NCBI GenBank assembly: GCA_027492035.1
Contig: JAOZFT010000004.1
Span: forward strand, 473,249 to 537,248
DNA length: 64,000 nucleotides
Reading direction: 5' to 3'
Source of the DNA: Thermoproteota archaeon
GTDB taxonomy: Archaea; Korarchaeota; JAOZGF01; JAOZFZ01
Both the position numbers and the translations under genes were made by a program. The notes below the pieces were generated by a model. The model worked only from the letters and a program-made list of their open reading frames with translations, searched no databases and had not been told where the DNA came from. Of the stretch, positions 41,451-50,536 are shown one piece after another. Position 1 is the first letter of the stretch, and each line of letters starts with the position of its first letter.

Positions 41451-42143
41451 TTAGCAGCAATTGAAAACTTTTTTCATTGCTTCAAGGAATCCCTCACCAA
41501 ATTTATTTCTTGTCACATAATTTGCTCTCTTCCTCAACTCTATTGGAGAATTAGCTAAAGCTATAGAGTATCCAACTGCTTTAAACATTGGTAAATCCAT
41601 TAGTGAATCCCCTATTGCAACTGCTTCTTCAGGTTTCACCCTTATAAGGTTTAAAGCTTTAATCAAGGCTTTTCCTTTATCTGTCCTTTTATCTAATAAG
41701 TGAATAGCGAATTTACTGTCAAGAACCCTAACAGGGTAATCCTCCAGGGCTAACCTCAATTTTTCAATATCCACCTTCCTCTTAATAGCTAAATCACTAA
41801 CCCTAAATCTGTTGGAGAAATGTTCCTCAATTAACCCACTAAATCTTTCATTTAAAGCTTTCAAGGCCTGTGCAACAGCTTCTAAATTTCCTAACCTGTA
41901 CATTTTATTCCGATAATAAACTACACCTCCAGATTCAGCGATAACAGGGCCGCTTGTTCCAATATACCTTTTTAAACAAATAAGAAAGGGTAAAGCATTG
42001 CCTGAACTTAAAATAAACTTCACACCCTTCTCCTCAAGCTTACGTATAGCAATAATTGCCTTAGGTTCTATCCTTAAACTCGTATCTGTTAGTGTTCCAT
42101 CTATGTCTGTGGCAACAACCTTAAATTTATTCATTTCCTTCAC
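41451..42143 (-). CDS. Archaeal phosphoglycolate phosphatase / HAD Cof-type phosphatase
   Basis: VVATDIDGTLTDTSLRI, LSSGNALPF, AVAIGDSLMDLPMF. Confidence 0.88.
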   Translation of the reverse strand: MKEMNKFKVVATDIDGTLTDTSLRIEPKAIIAIRKLEEKGVKFILSSGNALPFLICLKRYIGTSGPVIAESGGVVYYRNKMYRLGNLEAVAQALKALNERFSGLIEEHFSNRFRVSDLAIKRKVDIEKLRLALEDYPVRVLDSKFAIHLLDKRTDKGKALIKALNLIRVKPEEAVAIGDSLMDLPMFKAVGYSIALANSPIELRKRANYVTRNKFGEGFLEAMKKVFNCC

Positions 42144-42158
42144 TCTTCTAAATTGTTT

Positions 42159-42731
42159 TTAAACTTTCCCCTGTTTTGTTTCCAGTTCTTTCTTAATAAC
42201 TGAATCAATTACGTGTTTGCATCTTAAACAAAAGTTAGGTCCTTTAAAGTCAGTGTCAAAAATGGTGTTGCTAAAATACATAACACATTTCCTGTTAATG
42301 CAATGTCTTAAGCCTAAAGTGTGCCCTAACTCATGTAAAGCCTCCTTTAAAGCCCTTTCTAATAACAGGTTTTCATCATATTCTAAGCCGTAAAAGGTTT
42401 GGTTTAATCTAGCAAGAGAAATTAAAGACAAAGGACCGTTAAACAGGGCTTCACCGAAAACAAAGTTTAAGTTATTAGAGTAAGTGTCTTCACTCACTAC
42501 AATTAAAGTTCTCCAATATCTTTTCAAGGTTTGTAGCATAGAGAAATGATTTATTATTAAACTTGAATTGTATTGTTTCCTGTGAGGGTTAAAAGCTGAA
42601 GGGGGAATATTAAACCTTTCCCCGATCTTCACTTTTACCTCTACAAGAAACAAAGGAAGTTCTGTTTTTAAGTATTCCAAAACCGAACTAGGCACTTCTC
42701 CTATAGGCAAAATAAGAATTACAGGCTTCAT
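42159..42731 (-). CDS. amzA: Archaemetzincin metalloprotease
   Basis: HELGHTLGLRHCINRKCVMYFSN...CLRCK matches HExxHxxGxxH-Cx4CxM-Cx2C. Confidence 0.92.
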   Translation of the reverse strand: MKPVILILPIGEVPSSVLEYLKTELPLFLVEVKVKIGERFNIPPSAFNPHRKQYNSSLIINHFSMLQTLKRYWRTLIVVSEDTYSNNLNFVFGEALFNGPLSLISLARLNQTFYGLEYDENLLLERALKEALHELGHTLGLRHCINRKCVMYFSNTIFDTDFKGPNFCLRCKHVIDSVIKKELETKQGKV

Positions 42732-43002
42732 ACAAACCTCAACGCATCCTCTTTAACACTTAACAAATTCATTCTAGCTTTTTTTAAACTTCTATTTCCA
42801 AAGCATAAATTGGTCAAAATTTAAGTGGATAGTTTTATCCTGCCTCTTTTCGTTTTTCTCCATTATCTCTGCTTATTAACTCTCGTAAGCTTTTTAATAT
42901 TCAATAGCTTAACAGAACCTTTAATCCATACTTTAAAGAAGAACATTTAATTCTTTAATAAAATTAAATAACAATTTTTACTTAGAAAAATAGTCCTCTT
43001 TC

Positions 43003-43020
43003 AGTAATTTTTTAATTACT
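43003..43020. repeat. Short inverted repeat upstream of the HTH-CARF-like gene
   Basis: AGTAATT-TTTT-AATTACT. Confidence 0.45.
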
Positions 43021-43093
43021 TTAAAAAAAAGAAAATAAAACAGTAAAATTTTTAATCAAAAAAGAAACAATTAAATTATTGAAAAAGAAAATG

Positions 43094-43102
43094 CTATAAA
43101 TA
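43094..43102 (+). promoter_or_regulatory. Putative TATA box upstream of the HTH-CARF-like gene
   Basis: CTATAAATA about 90 nt upstream of ATG 43187. Confidence 0.45.
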
Positions 43103-43186
43103 TGTAAAGGCTTTTTCTCTGTTTCATTTTTAAAACTTAACTTTTAAACTAGAGTCAAGGTTTTAAGAAAAAAGGGGAGAAAAGCA

Positions 43187-43825
43187 ATGAAGGAGTTAAA
43201 TCTAGAAAAATTAAGAGAAATCTTGAAAAACCCCACAAAAAGAAAAATAGTTGAGTACCTCTGTTTAAAGGGAAAAGGGGACTTTGCAGAAATTACCAGA
43301 AGTATACCTACCTCCAAAAGAGTAGATTACCATGTTAGATTCCTATTCTTGGAAAGGGTACTGGAAAAGTTAGGCCGCGGAACCTACACTGTAAACCCAA
43401 CAATTCTCTGCATGGTTAGGTCAATATTGGCAATACAGAAACCGTTAATGATTGTAGGGGGAATAAAAGATGAAATGGAGTATAATCTAGATGTGTATTC
43501 GTCTCTAGAACCTTATGGTTATAAACCGGACAAAATAACCTATTTTGCGCCTTCAGAAACACGGAAGAAGCTAACAGGAAAAATTAAGAAAGGAGTGGAA
43601 TTTAAGACATACCCTGAAGAAGTTCTTAAAAATGACTTAAGGAAAGTTTCAAGGGAAGTGGAAGAATTTATCCTGGAAAACCTTCAGAACTATGAACTCT
43701 TAATAGATTTAACGAGTGGAACAAAGCCTGTCATTATTTCTTTATTGCAAGATTCCATAAAGTACAACTTAAAGGCGCTTTACTTTAGTGGACGTCGTGT
43801 TGACTGGGTTAACCAACCCTATTAA
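43187..43825 (+). CDS. N-terminal HTH plus C-terminal CARF-like domain regulator
   Basis: N-terminal NPTKRKIVEYLCLKGKGDFAEITRSIPTSKRVDYHVRFLFLERVLEKLG (wHTH); MIVGGIKDEMEYNLDVYSSL first strand/loop; LLIDLTSGTKPVIISLL (D-x-T-x-GTK CARF/DUF1887-type motif). Confidence 0.7.
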   Translation: MKELNLEKLREILKNPTKRKIVEYLCLKGKGDFAEITRSIPTSKRVDYHVRFLFLERVLEKLGRGTYTVNPTILCMVRSILAIQKPLMIVGGIKDEMEYNLDVYSSLEPYGYKPDKITYFAPSETRKKLTGKIKKGVEFKTYPEEVLKNDLRKVSREVEEFILENLQNYELLIDLTSGTKPVIISLLQDSIKYNLKALYFSGRRVDWVNQPY

Positions 43826-44001
43826 TTAGCTCTGTCTCTCTATTTAACCCGAGTTCTTATAATTTAGTGTTAATAATAAAATACTTCAATAAATTTATAA
43901 ACACAAACATTCGTAACTTAACTATAACTCACCTATACTTGTTATATACTTCTGGAATTATATCCAAAAATAAAATAAACACAAAGGAGTCACCCTGCCT
44001 G

Positions 44002-44015
44002 CTGATTTAAATCAG
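44002..44015. repeat. 14-bp perfect palindrome downstream of the HTH-CARF-like gene
   Basis: CTGATTTAAATCAG. Confidence 0.6.
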
Positions 44016-44433
44016 TTTAGGGAATTCAATATTAAAGGCCTTTTACTCTTGAAAAGAAGCTTAAGGAGCTGGAAGGAAATAACAACAGGTGAAAACGTTA
44101 GGATGCTGTGAGAAGGTCGAAACTTATTTTTCAGCTTTCAAAAGCAATAAAAATTTTCTCTCTTAAAATGTGGCCGATAACCAGCAAAGCAGCTTTCTGA
44201 CTTATTTGTACCAAGATAAAAAAGTTAATGATTCTTTTTGGATTTCACCAATTTTCGACAAGTCAAAAATGGAAGTGTAGGAGTTTCCAAGTTAAATCCA
44301 GCCCCTAATTTTGAAAGAAGAAACAAAGTAAAAATCCTTCGAGGGTCGAGGGATCTAGGACCAAAGACGCCTAATGAACTTTCAACTTTTTGATAAAACC
44401 CCTGCACTTCTTAGTAGAGTTTTTGTTGATTCC

Positions 44434-45093
44434 TCAAATTAAAATTTTAGTGCAGAGAGTTTTCTTTTCTTCCAAGACTTTCAAAACTCTTTCGGGATAC
44501 ATACCGTTAACTATAAAGCATTGTGTAACAAAACGTCTTAAAAGAAGTTTTGGAAGGTAATTATCTACACATGAACATATCTTGGAAAGGGTTTCGCAAC
44601 TGATTTCATGTAACAATTTAGCATTTCTCTTCTTCTTTGGGTCTTTCTCAAAGATTCCATCTACATCTTTAACGAGGACAAGTTTCGGTGCACAAAGTAA
44701 ACTTGCGATGTAGCAAGAGATGGAGTCGGAGGTTACTTCCCATGAATGTTTTAACGCGTCTGTAGAAAAAATAAGATTTGAAGGAAGTAGAATAGGTAAT
44801 TTACCTCTTGAACTTATTTTTTTTACTTCCATAAGGGTTCTGCATAAAACAGCTTCAGGGTACAAGCTGTTTAAAAGAAAACCGTATTGATCCATGGCTA
44901 GAACAGCCATTTTATGCGCCGCAGAATCTGTCAACTTTAATTCCTCACTAACCTTTCTAACAGTGTCCGCGAAAACGCCTCCTCCAGGTATGACCAACAC
45001 TTTCTTTCCTGTTTCAGCCAGTAACTCTAAGATTCTCCTTATCTTTTCAGGATGTTTCAGTAAACTTCCCCCTATTTTCACAACTGCCTCCAA
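44434..45093 (-). CDS. mfnE: Amino-acid-kinase-fold protein, MfnE-like (methanofuran pathway kinase)
   Basis: VVKIGGSLL, VIPGGGVFADTVRK, SWEVTSDSISCYIASLL, LVKDVDGIFEKDP, IVNGMYPERVLKVLE. Confidence 0.75.
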   Translation of the reverse strand: MEAVVKIGGSLLKHPEKIRRILELLAETGKKVLVIPGGGVFADTVRKVSEELKLTDSAAHKMAVLAMDQYGFLLNSLYPEAVLCRTLMEVKKISSRGKLPILLPSNLIFSTDALKHSWEVTSDSISCYIASLLCAPKLVLVKDVDGIFEKDPKKKRNAKLLHEISCETLSKICSCVDNYLPKLLLRRFVTQCFIVNGMYPERVLKVLEEKKTLCTKILI

Positions 45094-45173
45094 ATTGCCT
45101 CCCTTTCTGGGAAAAAAAGTTTTAAAAAAAATATAAAGTGAAAGTTTTTTTAAAAGGTAAAAAATAGTTTTCT

Positions 45174-46103
45174 TTATTTCTTTTTGTATATTTCCGCTAT
45201 TTTAAGGTACTTCTCCCAGTTCTCATTAATTAATTCTTGGTAATATTCAATTTTCTCCTTTGACTTAATTATTTCTTTAAACCTCCCCTGTAGTTTTAAG
45301 TAACTTTCCACAGGTTTCTTTTTAGCTTTTCCCTCAGCTATCATTTTGCTGAAACCAGTAAACTGGAAAACTCCATCTTCAAATTCCCAAAGAATCCATG
45401 CTCCTGTTTGAACAGCTAATTTACCTATTTCTATCGTGAACCCAGGGTCATATCTCCAACCAGGTGGGCAGGGGCTTAAATCTATTACTACTCTACTTCC
45501 TTTCCTCTCTTTAGCTTTCTGAAATTTACTGTAGAAATCCATTAAGTAGGAAGGCGTGACAGTGGCCACATACCTTGCACCATTCGCAATCATAATAAAA
45601 CCCAAATCCTTTCTTTTCTCTGTTTTGCCTTTAGGTGTAGTAGTTGTCCAAGCCCCGTAAGGAGTAGCTCCACTTCTCTGTATTCCAGTATTCATGTAAG
45701 CTTGATTATCATAGACAAGATAAATTATGTCTTCATTTCTTTCAACAGCACCACTTAATGCCTGTATACCTATGTCATATGTTCCCCCATCCCCCGCTAT
45801 TGCTATCACGTTGACATTCTTACCTTGAACTCTGTACCCTGCCTTTATGCCGCTTGCCATTGCCGCAGCTGAAGCGAAAGCTGTGTTTTTAAGAGGAACA
45901 TCAACAGCTGTTTTCGGGAAAATACCTTGAATAACGGAAAGGCAGCAAGCCGGAACTGTCACTGTAGTATTTCTCCCTAAAATTTTAAGTACATGTCTAA
46001 CTGCTAAAGCCATTGCACATCCTGCACAGGCCGCATGTCCAGGCATTAAGTACTCTTGCAAAGGTATATCTTTGATAGACTTGACTTTACTCATCTTTTT
46101 CAC
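45174..46103 (-). CDS. porB: Pyruvate ferredoxin oxidoreductase beta subunit
   Basis: GHAACAGCAMALAVRHV, GDGGTYDIGIQALSGAVERNED, NQAYMNTGIQRSGATPYGAWTTTTP. Confidence 0.96.
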   Translation of the reverse strand: MKKMSKVKSIKDIPLQEYLMPGHAACAGCAMALAVRHVLKILGRNTTVTVPACCLSVIQGIFPKTAVDVPLKNTAFASAAAMASGIKAGYRVQGKNVNVIAIAGDGGTYDIGIQALSGAVERNEDIIYLVYDNQAYMNTGIQRSGATPYGAWTTTTPKGKTEKRKDLGFIMIANGARYVATVTPSYLMDFYSKFQKAKERKGSRVVIDLSPCPPGWRYDPGFTIEIGKLAVQTGAWILWEFEDGVFQFTGFSKMIAEGKAKKKPVESYLKLQGRFKEIIKSKEKIEYYQELINENWEKYLKIAEIYKKK

Positions 46104-47275
46104 ACCTTTAACTGTACGAAAATAGGTTCTGTTACTTTCTTTCCTTCTGTTACTTTCTTCTTAGCTATTTTGTGGAATGAAACTATATCCTTAAAAGTTA
46201 CGTCTCTTCCGCCTAAACCTACTATGAAGTTCAAAACTGGGGGTCTGTTTTCACTTGGGTAAAGAGTTGACTTAACTTCTATTGAAAGAGGGCCTTCATG
46301 TCCATAAGAAACACTTCTATCCATAACCACTACAAGAGATTTATTTTCTAAGGCTTCACGTATTTCCTTGTTAGGGAAGGGCCTGAACATTTTAACCTTT
46401 ACTAGACCAACTTTTTCACCTTCTGCTCTTAACCTGTCTACTGCAACCCTTGTTTCTTCGGCCATTGTCCCAAGTGCTAAAATAACTGATTCAGCGTCTT
46501 CAACTCTATACTTCTCAATTTTCCCAGTTTGCAGCAAACCTGAAACTTTCTCGTACTCTCTACTTATTTCATCAAAAATTTCACCGGCATTTCTATGGGC
46601 TTGATCCATCATTTCTGAAAATTCGTAATAATGCTCAGCTGTGGTTATTCCTCCAACTGAAAACGGGTTTTCGGGGTCTAATTTCCATAAAGGCTTGTAA
46701 GGTGGTAGAAAAGAGTCTGTTTCCTCGGGTGTTAAAATTTTCACAGGTGCAAATGTATGCGACAAAAGGAAGGCATCCATGCAAATCATTACAGGCATTG
46801 AAACTTTCCTGTCTTCACCTAACCTGTAACCCTGTAGAACCATATCGTAAGCTTCTTGGTTGTTTGAAACATAAATTTGGATCCATCCAGTATCTCTATG
46901 GCTCATGGTATCTGTGTGGTCCACCCAAATAGACCATGGTGGAGCTAAAGCCCTATTTACTACAGGCATAACGATTGGAAGCCGTGCCCTTGCAACCCAG
47001 TGCACCATTTCACTCATGTAAAGTAAACCATGGGAACTAGTGGCTGTAAAGCTTCTTACACCTGTTGATTCAGCCCCTGTAACAGCTGCCAAAGCTGAAT
47101 GTTCAGATTCAACAGTCATAAATTCAGCATCCATCTTTTTGCTTGAGATGAATTCAGATAACATTTCCACGATTGTTGTTTGAGGGGTAATAGGGTAAGC
47201 TGCAACGAATTTAACTCTGCTTGACCATGCCCCGTAAGAGACAGCATGATTAGCTGTTAAAATTAAGGTTTCCAT
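46100..47275 (-). CDS. porA: Pyruvate ferredoxin oxidoreductase alpha subunit
   Basis: VAAYPITPQTTIVEMLSEFI, FMTVESEHSALAAVTGAESTGVRSFTATSSHGL. Confidence 0.96.
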   Translation of the reverse strand: METLILTANHAVSYGAWSSRVKFVAAYPITPQTTIVEMLSEFISSKKMDAEFMTVESEHSALAAVTGAESTGVRSFTATSSHGLLYMSEMVHWVARARLPIVMPVVNRALAPPWSIWVDHTDTMSHRDTGWIQIYVSNNQEAYDMVLQGYRLGEDRKVSMPVMICMDAFLLSHTFAPVKILTPEETDSFLPPYKPLWKLDPENPFSVGGITTAEHYYEFSEMMDQAHRNAGEIFDEISREYEKVSGLLQTGKIEKYRVEDAESVILALGTMAEETRVAVDRLRAEGEKVGLVKVKMFRPFPNKEIREALENKSLVVVMDRSVSYGHEGPLSIEVKSTLYPSENRPPVLNFIVGLGGRDVTFKDIVSFHKIAKKKVTEGKKVTEPIFVQLKV

Positions 47276-47278
47276 CTT

Positions 47279-47590
47279 CTACTCACCAAATTCCTCCACA
47301 ACTTTATCAATAGCTTTAACAGGGCATTCATGGAAACAAATTAAGCATCCTTTACACCATACATAATCAACTTCAACTTTTCCATCATCTCGAAGTTTTA
47401 TCGCTCTGTCTGGGCAGTAAGCCCAGCAAATTCTGCACCCTGTACATTTGTTTAAATCTACAACTGGCCTATATGTTCTCCAAAGACCTGTTTTACCACC
47501 AGCTCCTTCAGCGGGTTTAGATAATGGAGCAGGTGGGTATTCCTTCACTGATTTCAAACCCATTTCTTTATCTACCTCTACCTTCCTCAA
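47279..47590 (-). CDS. porD: Pyruvate ferredoxin oxidoreductase delta subunit (2x[4Fe-4S])
   Basis: CTGCRICWAYCPDRAI and CKGCLICFHECPVKAI. Confidence 0.95.
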   Translation of the reverse strand: MRKVEVDKEMGLKSVKEYPPAPLSKPAEGAGGKTGLWRTYRPVVDLNKCTGCRICWAYCPDRAIKLRDDGKVEVDYVWCKGCLICFHECPVKAIDKVVEEFGE

Positions 47591-48192
47591 CTTAACTTTC
47601 TCGTTTCGTCATATGCTCTTTCAGCAGCTTCAATATTAAGTTTAAGGGCTTTAGGATTAAGTTTTTCACTAAAGTATTCCTCTATTCCTTTCGTTACACT
47701 TTCTAAACTGACAAGCTTAGAAGACTTAGCGACTGCGCCTGTCATGGGCATATTTACCACAGGGAAACCTGCAACTTGAAGGTTTAGATCTAAACAAATC
47801 TTAGTTGCATCTACAACCCATGTCTCCACTTCCCCTAATCCAAACTTTTCCTTCAAAATTTTTTCAGATAAATTGGTGTTAATTGTTAAAACTCCTCTCT
47901 CTTTCAAATTCTCGAACACATTAACCATTTTCAGAAGCCTTTGATCCAAAATAACAACGTAATCTGCTTTATAGATTAAACTGTGTATATAAATTTGGTT
48001 ATTAGAAATCCTGGTAAAAGCCTTTATAGGTGCACCTCTCCGTTCAGCGCCAAACAATGGAAAGGCTGTTGCATACTTACCTTCTAGAAAAGAGGCTAAA
48101 GCCAGAATTCTAGATGCTGTGACTCCTCCTTGACCTCCCCTTCCTAACCACATTATTTCTATTAAGTCATTCATTTTTTTCCCCTTCTTCAA
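47587..48192 (-). CDS. porC: Pyruvate ferredoxin oxidoreductase gamma subunit
   Basis: WLGRGGQGGVTASRILALASFLEGKYATAFPLFGAERRGAPIKAFTRI. Confidence 0.96.
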   Translation of the reverse strand: MKKGKKMNDLIEIMWLGRGGQGGVTASRILALASFLEGKYATAFPLFGAERRGAPIKAFTRISNNQIYIHSLIYKADYVVILDQRLLKMVNVFENLKERGVLTINTNLSEKILKEKFGLGEVETWVVDATKICLDLNLQVAGFPVVNMPMTGAVAKSSKLVSLESVTKGIEEYFSEKLNPKALKLNIEAAERAYDETRKLS

Positions 48193-48400
48193 ATTCTTTT
48201 TGGCCTAAATAAGAAAAAGGGATTGATTTTTTCCCAAATGAAGGGGTTTACCTTATATTTTAAAGTTTTTGTAAAAGAAATTTTCTTACCTCCGAGGCTA
48301 ATGTTTTTCTATTTTCCCTTTATGGAAAGGGTTTCCGAATGATTCATTCAGAAAATATTTAAACATAATTTTTTTTTTCCTTCTTTGGTGAACTTGAGCG

Positions 48401-49033
48401 ATGCTTGGTGCTCTACGTTTAGATTTGATTCTGGAATTAATCAGTGCAACTGTGAGTTTTTTAGTTGGTTATTTTTCTCTGAAAGCCTATAAAACAGTTG
48501 GAAACAAAAACTTACTCTACCTTTACTTCGGATTTATTATATTGGGTTTAGGTATGCTTTTCCGTGTAGTGTCACTAACTTTCCTTTTCGGAACTTTTAA
48601 GGCTTCAGAATTGTCTATTCCAGCCGTTAAAACACTCATAAATTACATGTCCCTAATTTACATTTTGTTGAAAATAATTTCGTACTGTTTTTTTGCATTT
48701 GTAGCGGTTGAACAAATAAAGGAGTCAAGTTTCTTACCCTTTGTTTTTTCACTCGCACCTGTCTTCATTTACCATGCACAATTAGAGCTTATTTCTTTTG
48801 TTTTAATTTGTTTCGTTGCTATTCAGTACCTTTTCAATTTCTTAAATAAGAGAAGCATGGATAGATTACTTGTGTTTCTAGGTTTTGCTTTCATCACTAT
48901 AAGCCACGTCTTCTTTGTTTTTACACCGGTAAGGACTAGTTTATTCATTTTTGGGCATGTATCCCAGTTTGTTGGTTTTATTTGTTTATTGATAATGCTT
49001 TTTAGGATAAGTGGAGTGGAAAAGGGTGCCTAA
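48401..49033 (+). CDS. Polytopic membrane protein, unknown function
   Basis: About six to seven hydrophobic segments; overlaps downstream HTH gene. Confidence 0.65.
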   Translation: MLGALRLDLILELISATVSFLVGYFSLKAYKTVGNKNLLYLYFGFIILGLGMLFRVVSLTFLFGTFKASELSIPAVKTLINYMSLIYILLKIISYCFFAFVAVEQIKESSFLPFVFSLAPVFIYHAQLELISFVLICFVAIQYLFNFLNKRSMDRLLVFLGFAFITISHVFFVFTPVRTSLFIFGHVSQFVGFICLLIMLFRISGVEKGA

Positions 49034-49310
49034 CAAAGCCAGATACCGTTCTAAGATAAGGATAATGGTTGACATCTTAAGGGTAGTACAGAAGGAAGGC
49101 GAAACAAGGGTTACAAAGATTCTTTATGGTGCAAATTTGTCTCATGACAGATTAAACAAGTACTTGGGTGAACTAATGAGCAGAGGATTAGTAACTTCTT
49201 TTGATCAGGAGGGATTAACCTTCTACTCCTTAACTGATAAAGGAAAAAGGTTTCTTTTTGAGTTTAGAAAATTTGAAAGATTTGCTGAAGCATTCGGTTT
49301 AGAAATATAG
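49011..49310 (+). CDS. Archaeal winged-helix protein (HTH_45-like)
   Basis: RYRSKIRIMVDILRVVQKEGETRVTKILYGANLSHDRLNKYLGELMSRGLV...YSLTDKGKRFL. Confidence 0.75.
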   Translation: MEWKRVPNKARYRSKIRIMVDILRVVQKEGETRVTKILYGANLSHDRLNKYLGELMSRGLVTSFDQEGLTFYSLTDKGKRFLFEFRKFERFAEAFGLEI

Positions 49311-49345
49311 TTTGTTCAGAAAGGCCTTTATTTTTTCAATAGGTT

Positions 49346-49627
49346 TCAACCTTTTTCCTCATCCACAAACCTTATTAAAGGTTTTTTCTCCAGCCCAATG
49401 ATTTTTGCTCCAGGGTACTGCTTCTCAATGGCTTCCCTTAACTTCTCTTTATCAATGTTTCCTTGCGTTTTAACGTGAACTACTGGTTTACCCGTGCCGT
49501 CATAAGTTACAGAGATTGAGTAGCTTCCTCCCCCTTCAGTTAACTCTCCAATGCCCATATCTGAATCAAAGAATTCATCAAAACCGAAAAAATTGAGGAA
49601 ACCCTTCCTTTTCTTCTTTCCCTCCAT
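49346..49627 (-). CDS. Small conserved-looking hypothetical protein
   Basis: 93-aa ORF with acidic N-terminus and SYSISVTYDGTGKPVVHVKTQGN strand-rich region; AGGAGG-like site (ggagggtgatgt) before ATG. Confidence 0.55.
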   Translation of the reverse strand: MEGKKKRKGFLNFFGFDEFFDSDMGIGELTEGGGSYSISVTYDGTGKPVVHVKTQGNIDKEKLREAIEKQYPGAKIIGLEKKPLIRFVDEEKG

Positions 49628-49783
49628 TACATCACCCTCCTTCCATCGGGAAAGGGAGGTAAAACTTTCTTCTTTTAAATATGGGTTAAAGTTTTTACTT
49701 TATGTAAAGAATACTCTCTACCAATTAAAATTTTTTGTCTCCATTTATTTGCAGCCCTATCTCTGTGAAGAGTTTGTGGGGTA

Positions 49784-50536
49784 TTGGTGGTGTGTCCAGT
49801 GATTAAAACTTTAACATTCGATTTATGGCAAACCTTATTTCTTTTCACGAGGGAATACGGGGATAAACTGCGGAGATTACGTTCAAAAAATTTACAAATA
49901 ACTTTGGGTAGGTATGGTTTCTCTGCCTCGGAAGCAGAAACAGTTTATAATTTGTTTAGGAAAGAAATGGAGAATAAGTGGCTTCTTGGTTTAGATTTAG
50001 CATCGGAGGAGAGATTCAACCTTTTTCTAAAGATTTTGAAGGGAAGGAAAGCTATAATTTGTGAAGAAGGACTATTTCAGGAGTTAGAGGGGGACATTGC
50101 ACTTCCCTTTATCCAAAATCCTCCTGAAATAGAAGAGAAAGCTGTATTTGTTTTGGAAAAATTGAAAAAGGAAAACTTCAAAATAGGTTTAGTTTCCAAC
50201 ACTGGTGAAACTGTTGGAAAAGCAATAAAGGAAGTTCTTGACGAAAAAGGCTTAATTAACTTCTTTGATGCCCTGATTTTCTCCGATGAAGTTAAGTATA
50301 GGAAACCTAAGAAAGAAATCTTTCTGTATGCATTGAAAAAATTAAATGTTTCACCTGAAGAAACTCTTCATGTAGGAGATGATTTAGGAACAGACATAGT
50401 TGGTGCAAAAAGTGTAGGCATGCAAACATGTCTTTTAAGAAGAAATAAAAATGTAGAAGCTGACCTCTTGAACATAAAACCTGATTTTACGATAGAAAAA
50501 TTGGCAGAGATTTTGGAAATTGTGGAAGTAACATGA
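49784..50536 (+). CDS. HAD-superfamily hydrolase
   Basis: TLTFDLWQTLF, GLVSNTGET, ETLHVGDDLGTDIVGAKSVGM. Confidence 0.86.
   Translation: MVVCPVIKTLTFDLWQTLFLFTREYGDKLRRLRSKNLQITLGRYGFSASEAETVYNLFRKEMENKWLLGLDLASEERFNLFLKILKGRKAIICEEGLFQELEGDIALPFIQNPPEIEEKAVFVLEKLKKENFKIGLVSNTGETVGKAIKEVLDEKGLINFFDALIFSDEVKYRKPKKEIFLYALKKLNVSPEETLHVGDDLGTDIVGAKSVGMQTCLLRRNKNVEADLLNIKPDFTIEKLAEILEIVEVT

Noticed and set aside
42941-43090. Very A/T-rich tract resembling a replication origin or repeat array
   Set aside because: No regular repeat unit or ORB-like motif found by eye; no orc1/cdc6 in the window
44225-44407. 60-aa minus-strand ORF (MQGFYQKVESSLGVFGPRSLDPRRIFTLFLL...)
   Set aside because: Looks slightly protein-like and might be a gene or transposase fragment, but too short and unsupported to call
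46128-46162. Direct repeat GTTACTTTCTT...GTTACTTTCTT
   Set aside because: Lies inside the porA C-terminus and simply encodes KKVTEGKKVTE
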